Shown here: in pieces, positions 51,566-58,663 of the stretch
Numbering within the stretch: position 1 is the stretch's first letter
How the letters are laid out: each line of letters begins with the position of its first letter
Assembly (NCBI GenBank): GCA_017308235.1
Contig: JAFKFL010000011.1
Coordinates: forward strand, 490,936-554,935
Direction of reading: 5' to 3'
Length of the DNA stretch: 64,000 nucleotides
DNA from: Alphaproteobacteria bacterium
GTDB taxonomy: Bacteria; Pseudomonadota; Alphaproteobacteria; Reyranellales; Reyranellaceae
Notes under the pieces: generated by a model
Told to the model about the DNA's origin: nothing
Database searches by the model: none
Seen by the model: only the letters and a program-made list of their open reading frames with translations
Made by a program: the position numbers and the translations under genes

Positions 51566-51583
51566 GAAGTCTGGGGGAGAAAG

Positions 51584-52222
51584 ATGTCGTTGCCGCCTTC
51601 GATCCATGTCGTGTCGCATCCGCTGGTGCAGCACAAGCTCACCAAGATGCGCGACAAGCTCACGTCCAGCGTCAATTTCCGCCGCCTGCTGCGCGAGATG
51701 GGCCTGCTGCTGGGCTACGACGCCACGCGCGACCTGCCGCTGGTGCAAACGCATATCGACACGCCGATCGAGGCGATGGATGCACCGCTGCTCGACGGCA
51801 AGAAGCTGGTGATCGTGCCCATCCTGCGCGCGGGGCTGGGCCTCGCCGAGGGCCTGCTGGACCTGATGCCGCTCGCGCGCATGGGCCATGTCGGTCTCTA
51901 CCGGGATCCGCGCACGTTGCAGGCGGTCGAGTATTACTTCCGCACGCCCGGCGACATCTCGGATCGCGACGTCATCGTCTGCGATCCCATGCTGGCGACT
52001 GCGCACTCGGCGATCGCGGCCGTGGATCGCCTGAAGGAGTCGGGCGCCAAGCGCATCAAGTTCATCTGCATCCTGGGCTCCGAGCAAGGTGCGCGCACCT
52101 TCGCCGAAGTGCATCCCGACGTGCCGGTATTCACAGCCGCCATCGATGCGAAACTCAACGATCACGGGTATATTGTCCCCGGCCTCGGCGATGCAGGCGA
52201 CCGCTTGTTCGGAACGAGGTAG
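51584..52222 (+). CDS. upp: Uracil phosphoribosyltransferase (URC6 type)
   Basis: 212 residues. It converts uracil and PRPP to UMP. The uracil-binding tail [19 protein letters not shown] is standard. The PRPP loop reads [15 protein letters not shown], where the usual DPMLATGGS has Ala-His in place of Gly-Gly. AGTCTGGGGGAG precedes the ATG. It follows the DUF1688 gene by 18 bases. In the URC pathway this enzyme feeds uracil into the degradation route. Confidence 0.94.
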   Translation: MSLPPSIHVVSHPLVQHKLTKMRDKLTSSVNFRRLLREMGLLLGYDATRDLPLVQTHIDTPIEAMDAPLLDGKKLVIVPILRAGLGLAEGLLDLMPLARMGHVGLYRDPRTLQAVEYYFRTPGDISDRDVIVCDPMLATAHSAIAAVDRLKESGAKRIKFICILGSEQGARTFAEVHPDVPVFTAAIDAKLNDHGYIVPGLGDAGDRLFGTR

Positions 52223-52236
52223 GGGAGAAAAAACGC

Positions 52237-52623
52237 ATGAGTCCAGATCTCAAATATCTTCTGTTCTCAGTCGTCCTTGCATTCGTCCAGGTGTTGATCG
52301 CCGCCATGACCGCCCAGGGACAAGTCGGTCTGCCGACGCTGGCCGGCAACCGCGACGAGCTGCCGACCCTGACCGGCCTCGCCGGCCGCGCCAGGCGTGC
52401 GCACTTCAACATGGTCGAGAACCTGGTGCTGTTTGCCGCCCTGGTGCTGATCGCCGCGGTCGCCGGCAAGGCCAATGCGACGACGGCGATGGGCGCCGCG
52501 ATCTTCTTCTGGGGGCGGCTTGCCCATGCCATCATCTACCTGATCGGCATCCCCTGGCTGCGCACGCTCGCCTGGTTCGTGTCGGTGATCGGCATGATCA
52601 TGATCGCGGTGCAACTCTTCTAG
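52237..52623 (+). CDS. MAPEG-family membrane protein
   Basis: 128 residues from the ATG at 52237 behind GGGGAG. Four hydrophobic segments are seen, with ARRAHFNMVENLVLFAALVLIA (the MAPEG glutathione-binding region, where N-x-x-E-N is diagnostic) and FFWGRLAHAIIYLIGIPWLRTLAW. MAPEG proteins are trimeric glutathione-dependent membrane enzymes in eukaryotes; bacterial ones are mostly uncharacterised. It begins 14 bases after upp and is probably co-transcribed; a link to uracil use is not evident. Confidence 0.85.
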   Translation: MSPDLKYLLFSVVLAFVQVLIAAMTAQGQVGLPTLAGNRDELPTLTGLAGRARRAHFNMVENLVLFAALVLIAAVAGKANATTAMGAAIFFWGRLAHAIIYLIGIPWLRTLAWFVSVIGMIMIAVQLF

Positions 52624-52629
52624 CATTTG

Positions 52630-52738
52630 CCTCATCCTGAGGAGGCCGCGTAGCGGCCGTCTCGAAGGATGGGCAACATGCAAGGTGCTCGTTCGCACCC
52701 TTCGAGACGGCCGCTTGCGCGGCCTCCTCAGGGTGAGG
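52630..52738. repeat. Long palindromic element of the CCTCA-CCTGAGGAGGCCGC type
   Basis: 109 bases with arms of about 42 bases that pair except for a few positions (CCTCATCCTGAGGAGGCCGCG on the left, and its near complement ending GGGTGAGG on the right). It lies between the convergent MAPEG and PCu(A)C genes and may end both transcripts. A similar repeat is widespread in alphaproteobacterial genomes as I recall. Confidence 0.8.
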
Positions 52739-52749
52739 CGGTGTGATTT

Positions 52750-53235
52750 CTACTTGTCGTTCGGGGGCTCGGTTGCGCCGATGCTCCCGACGGCCAGCTC
52801 GACGTCGATCCGGCCGGCCTTCTCGAACACCAGTGTGACCGGCACGGTCGTGCCCTGCTTGAAGGGTCCCTTCAGGCCCATCATCATGAGATGGAAGCCA
52901 CCGGGCGCCAGCTTGACCGTGGCGCCCGGTGCAATCTCTAGTCCGTGCTCGACCTCGCGCATGCGCATGATGTTGCCGTCCATCTTCATCTCGTGGACTT
53001 GCACCGTTTGGGCGGCCGGGCTGCTGGCCGAGACCAGGCGGTCAGGCGTCGTGCCCTTGTTGGTGATCGCGAAGTAGCCACCGCCGGCTGGCGCCGTCGG
53101 CGCCGTGGCGCGGGCCCAGGGCTGGCTGATCTCGAGCGAGCCGAGCTTGTAGTCGTGCGCTGATGCGCCGGCCGGCAGGAGGGCGATCACGACGGCAGCC
53201 AAGGGGCTGACGAGAGCCAAACGGAAGGACATCAT
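52750..53235 (-). CDS. PCu(A)C-type periplasmic copper chaperone
   Basis: 161 residues with a signal peptide (PLAAVVIALLPAGASA). The copper motif of the family, H-x-M spaced by about 20 from another H-x-M, appears as VHEMKMDGNIMRMREV and GGFHLMMMGLKGPF. It binds Cu(I) and delivers it to periplasmic or membrane copper sites such as the Cu-A centre of cytochrome oxidase. It is the last gene of the minus-strand copper operon, 4 bases after the TlpA-like stop. Confidence 0.92.
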   Translation of the reverse strand: MMSFRLALVSPLAAVVIALLPAGASAHDYKLGSLEISQPWARATAPTAPAGGGYFAITNKGTTPDRLVSASSPAAQTVQVHEMKMDGNIMRMREVEHGLEIAPGATVKLAPGGFHLMMMGLKGPFKQGTTVPVTLVFEKAGRIDVELAVGSIGATEPPNDK

Positions 53236-53239
53236 TTCA

Positions 53240-53761
53240 TTACCTCATCGCTGGGGGGTGAGACGCGGCCTGGGCATCCAGCCAGGCGCGGACTTTGGCA
53301 AGGTCGGCGACGCCGCGCAGCACGGTGACGGTGCCGTCGCGCGCGATCATCTCGGTGCGGGGAAGCTCGCCGGCCCACGCCGGATCGATCTCGTAGCGCA
53401 GCCGTTCGTAGAAGCGGTCGGTGAAGGCCCAGCTTTCGGCCGAGCCTAGTCCGGCGCGGTCGAGCGTCGCCGCAAGTTGCTCGGGCTGCTGCGGCAGCGG
53501 ATCGGCGGCAAGCAGGACCAGGTGCAGATCCTTGCGCTCGGCCAGGAGCTTGCCCCAGTTGGGCAGCTCGACCAGGCACGGGCCGCAGGTCAGGCCCCAG
53601 AAGTGTACAACTGTGGGTTGTTCAGCGTGTGCCATCCGCAGCTTCGACCAGCTCCCGCGCTCGAAGGGCAGCGGGTCGCGTGCGTGCGCGGTGCCGAGGG
53701 TCGCCAGGCCAACCACGCCGATGACGCCCGCCAGCACGGCGGAAAGGATCGCTGCTCTCAT
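53240..53761 (-). CDS. TlpA/ResA-like exported thioredoxin-fold protein
   Basis: 173 residues from the ATG at 53761, which overlaps the BNR-repeat gene stop by four bases. A signal or anchor segment (AAILSAVLAGVIGVVGLATLG) precedes a thioredoxin fold with FWGLTCGPCLVELPNW and the redox motif C-G-P-C. TlpA proteins keep copper-site cysteines reduced during oxidase assembly. The neighbouring PCu(A)C chaperone supports that role here. Confidence 0.85.
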   Translation of the reverse strand: MRAAILSAVLAGVIGVVGLATLGTAHARDPLPFERGSWSKLRMAHAEQPTVVHFWGLTCGPCLVELPNWGKLLAERKDLHLVLLAADPLPQQPEQLAATLDRAGLGSAESWAFTDRFYERLRYEIDPAWAGELPRTEMIARDGTVTVLRGVADLAKVRAWLDAQAASHPPAMR

Positions 53762-54957
53762 GGCGATGTCTCCAGCGGGATCAAGCGATAGCCTTCGTTC
53801 TTGGTGACCCAAGACAGATAGATGTGGTCCTTATCAGCGACGAGCAAGGGATGATCGGACGCGTCTGCGGTATCGGCGATGGTCCGTGCCGTGCTCCAGC
53901 TCCGGCCGCCGTCATGCGAGACCTCCCACTGGATGCGGGTGCGATCGCCGTCGAACTCCTTCCAGACGAGATGCAATGCCTTGCCGTTGGCGAGCAGATA
54001 AGGCCGTGCCGGCTGATGATCCGGCGAGGAGAGCGCACGCGGCGCGCTGAACGGTGCGTCGGCATTGTCGGCGCGCGCGTAGAACAGGCCCTGCCGCGCA
54101 GTGCCATCGGTGAACCAGGCGGCGTGATAGGAGCCATCCGGCGCGATGGCGAGGCTGGGACCCTGATGCGGGCAGGCCTCGATCTTCCAGTCATCGACAC
54201 TGACGCGATGCATCGGGCCCGGCGTCGTCGGGTCCTTGAACGTGACCAGCGCATGATCGCGCACGGAACCCGTGAAGACGTTGCGGAACAGCACCGCCGG
54301 TCGGCCGGGGCCGGCGAAAGCGACAGCCAGCCGGCAACATTCGCAGGTATTGTCGATCGCGATCCTGGTATCGGCGAAGGTCGCGCCATCGTCGTTCGAC
54401 CAGGCATAGGCGAGCGCGGCACCGGAGTAGGACCTGCCCGCGGCGACAGCGGAACCGACGTTCCGTTTATCGAGCCAGGCCGCGAAAAGCCTGCCATCGG
54501 AGTCGATGGCGGTGGCCTGGAAGCGTTGGCTGGTGCTGTCCGCCGTGATCGGCCGCGGTGGTGCAAACGAGAGTCCGCCATCGGTCGAGCGCGTGTAGTA
54601 GACGCGACCGTTGAAGCGTTTGTCCTGGAAGACCGCGTAGGTGACGATGAGATGGCCGTCACGATCGACGGCGATCTGCGGCCGCGAGTCCGGACCCCAG
54701 TCCACGTTGATCGGTCCCGGTGTAACCGAAACCGGCGGGCTGAAGGTCTTGCCGAGGTCGGTCGACTTGGCCACCACGACTCGATCGGCTTCTGTTTGGG
54801 CAAGCCAAAGCGTACCGTCCGGTGCGAAGGCAGGCGTGGCACTCAAGGTCTCGTGGGTGCCGCCCATGGCGCCATCCATGCCGTGCTGGTGCGGCTGTGC
54901 GGCAGCGAGGCCGGCCAGCGTCAGGCTGGCGAAGGTGAGCAGAGTCAATCTGCGCAT
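53758..54957 (-). CDS. Exported BNR/sialidase-like beta-propeller protein
   Basis: 399 residues from the ATG at 54957. The signal (LTLLTFASLTLAGLAAAQ) leads to HQHGMDGAMGGTH, a His/Met-rich stretch. Then come Asp-box repeats: STDLGKTFS, STDGGLSFA, SNDDGATFA and SHDGGRSWS. A CECC cluster (NTCECCRLA) lies in the middle. The fold is a six-bladed propeller without evident sialidase residues. The metal-type motifs and operon suggest a copper-binding or copper-complex-binding role, which is inference. Confidence 0.78.
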   Translation of the reverse strand: MRRLTLLTFASLTLAGLAAAQPHQHGMDGAMGGTHETLSATPAFAPDGTLWLAQTEADRVVVAKSTDLGKTFSPPVSVTPGPINVDWGPDSRPQIAVDRDGHLIVTYAVFQDKRFNGRVYYTRSTDGGLSFAPPRPITADSTSQRFQATAIDSDGRLFAAWLDKRNVGSAVAAGRSYSGAALAYAWSNDDGATFADTRIAIDNTCECCRLAVAFAGPGRPAVLFRNVFTGSVRDHALVTFKDPTTPGPMHRVSVDDWKIEACPHQGPSLAIAPDGSYHAAWFTDGTARQGLFYARADNADAPFSAPRALSSPDHQPARPYLLANGKALHLVWKEFDGDRTRIQWEVSHDGGRSWSTARTIADTADASDHPLLVADKDHIYLSWVTKNEGYRLIPLETSP

Positions 54958-54986
54958 GTTCGATCTCCTCCAATGCAGCGTCGCCA

Positions 54987-57167
54987 TCAGAACGACGCCC
55001 TGAGACCACCGACAACCGTGAGCGGCATGCCAAGCGTCGGGATGGAACTCGCGTTCACGGTCGAGCCCTGGAACGATGTGAGTGAAAAACCTTGCGCCAG
55101 GTACTGAGTGTTGAAGAGGTTCTGCACGATGCCATAGACCTCTACTCCTTTCCTGACCTTGTACGAGGCGCCGAGATCAACCAGCGTCGCGCCGTCGTTC
55201 AACTGGGTGTGACCGGTATCGTTCCAGTAGGCGGGGAACGATTTCAGGTTGATGTTGAGCGCAAGGTCCGGAATGGGATGCCACTCGGCGCCGATGTTCA
55301 GCATCCAGTCCGGCACCTGCCCCAGTTGCACGCCGGTGAAGGCGATGGCCGGAAAGTTCGTGCTGGTGAGCCGGGCGGTGGTCTGCGTGAAGTCGGCGTT
55401 GAGCCGGAGTTCGGGCAACACCTGCCAGCTGGCGATGATCTCGAAGCCGCGGAAGTTGGCGTTGCCGACATTGTTGTACTGGTTCACGGTCGTGAAAGCG
55501 GCCCCCAGGCCGGCCGCGGCGATGAACGGAGCGGCGCAGGCGGCGTTCGTGTTGCAGACCTTCACGAAGTCGATGAAGTTTTCGAGGTCGTTGTTGAAGA
55601 AGGTGGCCGACAGGCTGACCTTTTTCCAGTTGAAGTCGAAGCCGATTTCCTCGCCGACATTCGTCATTGGCTGCAGGTTCGGATTGGTCGTGGTGAAGCT
55701 CGTGCCGGCCGCGAAGCTTCGGTACATCTGGTTCAAGCCGGGCGACGAGAAGTTGCGATAGGCCGCGCCGCGCAGCACAAGTTCGTCGGTCACGTAGTAT
55801 TTGAAGCCGATCCGCGGATCGAAGCTCGCCGCGCTTGAATCAGGAATGGTGTTGGTCGTGCCCGAGTTGGCGATGAACTGGCTGGCACTGGTCGCCTGAT
55901 AGAAGTCGCCCCTCAAGCCGACGGTGATGTCGAGGGGAATGCTGGTGAGCCGCCATGTTCCCTGCGCAAAGATTCCCTCGAGCAGATGCTCACCCCGATT
56001 GATGAAGGCGGAAGGGGCGGCCGTGGCGCTGGCGAACAGGTTGATGTTGTCGGTTACCTGGATGCGGCGGAAATCGACGCCGATCTTCACGTCTTTGATG
56101 TGCTCGGTGTCGAGCTGGTAGAAGACCGATCCGCCTTGGTTGTTGTTTGGTGCGGTCTCGGTCTGGCTGACGAACTGGTTCAGCGCGTTGATGTTGTTCA
56201 GGGTGTAGGAACCGCTGCTGGCGTTGGTGGTGCCGAACACGCCGCCACCGGCCCAGGCGCTGAAGTTGATGGCCGATTTCTCGTCGAGCTTGTAGCTGCC
56301 GCCCAGCAGAAGCCGATAGCTGGACCATTGATTGTGGGCCAGCGACCAGACCAGGCCGTCCTCGTAGGCCTGATGGTAGTAGGCCTTGGCGAAGAGCGAG
56401 AGATTGTCGTTGGGCGTAAGGAAGGTCGAGAAGGAGACATTGTCGGCCTTTGAAGCGGTGGAGACGAGGTTGGCATTTCGGTATTGCGCCGGCGTCAGGT
56501 TGTAGCCGGCGCTTTGCTGATGGCTGTATTCGAGCCCCGCCTTGAGACGGTCGTTGAAGACGATGGAGCCGCTCGCGTCGGTGTTGAGTGTGTCATAGCT
56601 GCCGTAATTGGCGTCGAGCGAGGCGCCCGTGCGGCTCGGCTGGCGGGTGATGATATTGACCACCCCGCCCATGGCCATGTTTCCCCACAGGCTGGTCGCG
56701 CCGCCACCGCGGATCACCTCGATCCGGTCGATCGAGTCCTTGGAAACGACGCTCCAGTCGATGGTGCGGAAGTAGGGGTCGTTGATCGGCACGCCATCGA
56801 CCATCACCAGTGTGTTGATCGTCGTGCTGGATCCGAAGCCACGGATGCTGAAGGGCTGGCCGGTGGGATGGAGCTGCCCGGTCGGGACCGTGAAGGCCCA
56901 GACGCCGGGGATCTTGTTGACGATCTGATCGACGCCCGTTTCCGGCATGGCCTGGATCTGTTGGCGCGACAGCACGGTCGTACTGACGTCGAGCTTCTCG
57001 AGATCGGAGCCCCGCGCGGCGCTTACCGTGACAGGCGGCAGGACGACCGTCGTCGGTGACGGGGCAGGCGCGGCGGGTGGTGAAGATCCGGTCTGAGCTA
57101 AGACGGGTGCCGGGATCGCGGCGAAGCCCGTAAAGGCGGCGATGGTTGCCGCACGAATAGACAACAT
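54987..57167 (-). CDS. TonB-dependent outer membrane receptor
   Basis: 726 residues from the ATG at 57167 behind GAGGGGAA. The signal peptide (AATIAAFTGFAAIPAPVLAQ) is followed by a plug domain (LDVSTTVLSRQQIQAMP, RIEVIRGGGATSLWGNMAMGGVVNIIT) and a long beta barrel ending in Phe (GGLRASF). It should import a siderophore, a metal complex or another ligand with TonB energy. The operon with PCu(A)C and TlpA-like proteins points to copper or a copper complex, as proposed for OprC-like receptors. No TonB/ExbBD genes are nearby. Confidence 0.92.
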   Translation of the reverse strand: MLSIRAATIAAFTGFAAIPAPVLAQTGSSPPAAPAPSPTTVVLPPVTVSAARGSDLEKLDVSTTVLSRQQIQAMPETGVDQIVNKIPGVWAFTVPTGQLHPTGQPFSIRGFGSSTTINTLVMVDGVPINDPYFRTIDWSVVSKDSIDRIEVIRGGGATSLWGNMAMGGVVNIITRQPSRTGASLDANYGSYDTLNTDASGSIVFNDRLKAGLEYSHQQSAGYNLTPAQYRNANLVSTASKADNVSFSTFLTPNDNLSLFAKAYYHQAYEDGLVWSLAHNQWSSYRLLLGGSYKLDEKSAINFSAWAGGGVFGTTNASSGSYTLNNINALNQFVSQTETAPNNNQGGSVFYQLDTEHIKDVKIGVDFRRIQVTDNINLFASATAAPSAFINRGEHLLEGIFAQGTWRLTSIPLDITVGLRGDFYQATSASQFIANSGTTNTIPDSSAASFDPRIGFKYYVTDELVLRGAAYRNFSSPGLNQMYRSFAAGTSFTTTNPNLQPMTNVGEEIGFDFNWKKVSLSATFFNNDLENFIDFVKVCNTNAACAAPFIAAAGLGAAFTTVNQYNNVGNANFRGFEIIASWQVLPELRLNADFTQTTARLTSTNFPAIAFTGVQLGQVPDWMLNIGAEWHPIPDLALNINLKSFPAYWNDTGHTQLNDGATLVDLGASYKVRKGVEVYGIVQNLFNTQYLAQGFSLTSFQGSTVNASSIPTLGMPLTVVGGLRASF

Positions 57168-57228
57168 TGAAATTCCCCTCGACGGACAAACGAACACAGC
57201 GCCCGCGAAGGCGCTGCAGCTTCAGATG

Positions 57229-57624
57229 TCAGGCGAGGAGAGGTGGGCCGCGTGGTCGGCCAGGCCCATCGCGGATACCGACAGCGGCCGGCTTATCGGT
57301 CGCCGGCAGGGGCGCTGGGGCGAAATTTACCGGAGGAAGGAGAACAAAAGTCGTCGTCGGCGCGGTGAAGACGACGGTATGGGCCAGGCCGAGGCAGCAG
57401 TCGTGCGATTCCGCGGTGGCCGGCTTGGAATTCTTGTCGCTCTTCGAATCGCTTTGGGGGTCGGCGACGGCGGCACTGCAGAATACGCTCCACAGTGCCG
57501 ACGCCGGTCCATCACGCATCAGCGCGGCATGGGCGAGCGGCTGCAGGAAATTGAGCGTGACCGCGAACAGCGCCACGGCCAAAGCCGAGGCGCGCCAGCC
57601 CGACAGGGAGCGACCGCGATCCAT
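57229..57624 (-). CDS. DUF2946-family small exported protein
   Basis: 131 residues from the ATG at 57624. A hydrophobic N-terminal segment (ALAVALFAVTLNFLQPLAHA) precedes a short mature part with SHDCCLGLAH, a His/Cys cluster, and a Pro-rich C-terminus. DUF2946 proteins are often found beside copper or other metal transport genes. It lies 61 bases before the TonB receptor and is probably the first gene of the operon. The frame is open further upstream, but the earlier part overlaps the SDR gene and is not supported. Confidence 0.75.
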   Translation of the reverse strand: MDRGRSLSGWRASALAVALFAVTLNFLQPLAHAALMRDGPASALWSVFCSAAVADPQSDSKSDKNSKPATAESHDCCLGLAHTVVFTAPTTTFVLLPPVNFAPAPLPATDKPAAVGIRDGPGRPRGPPLLA

Positions 57625-57698
57625 GGCCGGACTATGGGCCGGCGTCCGCCGGCAGGGAAGCGCCAGCTTGTCGCTGGATGCTCGGGCCAGAAGGCCAG

Positions 57699-58457
57699 TC
57701 AGACGGCCGTCCAGCCGCCGTCCACGACCAACTCCGATCCGGTCACGTAGGACGATTCGTCGGAAGCCAGGAACAGAATGGCGTAGGCAACCTCGTCGAC
57801 CTCGCCCGTACGGCCCATCGGTATGCCCTTCAGCGTCTTGGCCCGCATCTCGGGATCGGCCGTACGTCCAGATGTGCGCATGGGCGGCATCAGGCCAGGG
57901 TGGACCGAGTTCACGCGGATGCGATCCTTGCCATGCTGCGCCGCACCCGCCTTGGTAATCAGTCGCACCGCGCCCTTCGAAGCATTGTAGCCAACGTGGA
58001 CATAGCCTTGGCCCACGATGCCGGAGATCGATGACAGGTTGATCACGGACCCACCGCGACCCGTCTTCTTCATTGCCGCAACACCGTGCTTCATGCCGAG
58101 GAAGACGCCGGTGGCATTGACCCCCATAAGGCGCTCCCAGGCCGCCGCGTCGTACAGGTCCTGCTCGGCCGAGCCACTGATGCCGGCGTTGTTTACCAGT
58201 ACATCCAATCCGCCCTCGGCCTGCTCGATCTTCGCGATGGCGGCCTGCCACTGGTCTTCCCGCGTGACGTCGAGCGGCAGGAAGGCGGCCCGGCCGCCAG
58301 CTTTCTCGATCTCGGCAACCACGGCCGCCCCCTCCCGCTCGAGCTGATCAGCCACGAATACGGCCCGGGCGCCCTCTCGTGCGAAGAGGCGGGCGGTGGC
58401 TGCGCCCATGCCGCTGGCGGCTCCGGTGACGAGGGTAACTTTGCCTTTTAGTCGCAT
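57699..58457 (-). CDS. Short-chain dehydrogenase/reductase (SDR)
   Basis: 252 residues from the ATG at 58457, behind GGAGG. The NAD(P) motif TGAASGMG, the structural NNAG (VLVNNAGISG), the catalytic Ser (INLSSISG) and Y-x-x-x-K (VGYNASKGA) are all present. It is a classical SDR of the 3-oxoacyl/20-beta-hydroxysteroid type; the substrate is unknown. It is divergent from the peptide importer and 75 bases upstream of the DUF2946 gene on the same strand. Confidence 0.9.
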   Translation of the reverse strand: MRLKGKVTLVTGAASGMGAATARLFAREGARAVFVADQLEREGAAVVAEIEKAGGRAAFLPLDVTREDQWQAAIAKIEQAEGGLDVLVNNAGISGSAEQDLYDAAAWERLMGVNATGVFLGMKHGVAAMKKTGRGGSVINLSSISGIVGQGYVHVGYNASKGAVRLITKAGAAQHGKDRIRVNSVHPGLMPPMRTSGRTADPEMRAKTLKGIPMGRTGEVDEVAYAILFLASDESSYVTGSELVVDGGWTAV

Positions 58458-58597
58458 CTGCACCTCCACGAGGTGAGCTTTAGGCCGATGGCAACTGCGG
58501 TCAACGGGGGGTCGGGCCCCATCAGCTGCCCAATCTCGCCCGCCGATGCGACCGGACTGTCATTGACGATGGTCTCCGGGACTGTTCAGATTGCAGT

Positions 58598-58613
58598 TGG
58601 CACGTATCTCGCA
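58598..58613 (+). promoter_or_regulatory. Candidate sigma-54 promoter for the oligopeptide importer operon
   Basis: TGGCACG (58598-58604), four bases, then TCGCA (58609-58613) matches the -24/-12 consensus TGGCACG-N4-TTGC(A/T) with one mismatch and keeps the GG and GC doublets. Transcription would start near 58625, 39 bases before the ATG. No enhancer-binding activator is in the window. Confidence 0.45.
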
Positions 58614-58663
58614 GGATAGCGGGAGCGTTTAGAGGGACGGTTTCCAAGGCTAGGGGTGTATTC

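Noticed and set aside
51133..52223. Long plus-strand frame covering the URC4 and upp region ahead of the MAPEG gene
   Set aside because: The URC4 and upp frames carry the family motifs; only the MAPEG part from 52237 is coding in this frame.
2673..52738. Palindromes as a CRISPR array or tRNA-like genes
   Set aside because: The copies are far apart, have no spacer-repeat pattern and do not fold as cloverleaves.
57625..58251. N-terminal extension of the DUF2946 protein
   Set aside because: It lies antisense-frame within the SDR gene on the same strand and has no family similarity; the signal peptide begins at 57624.
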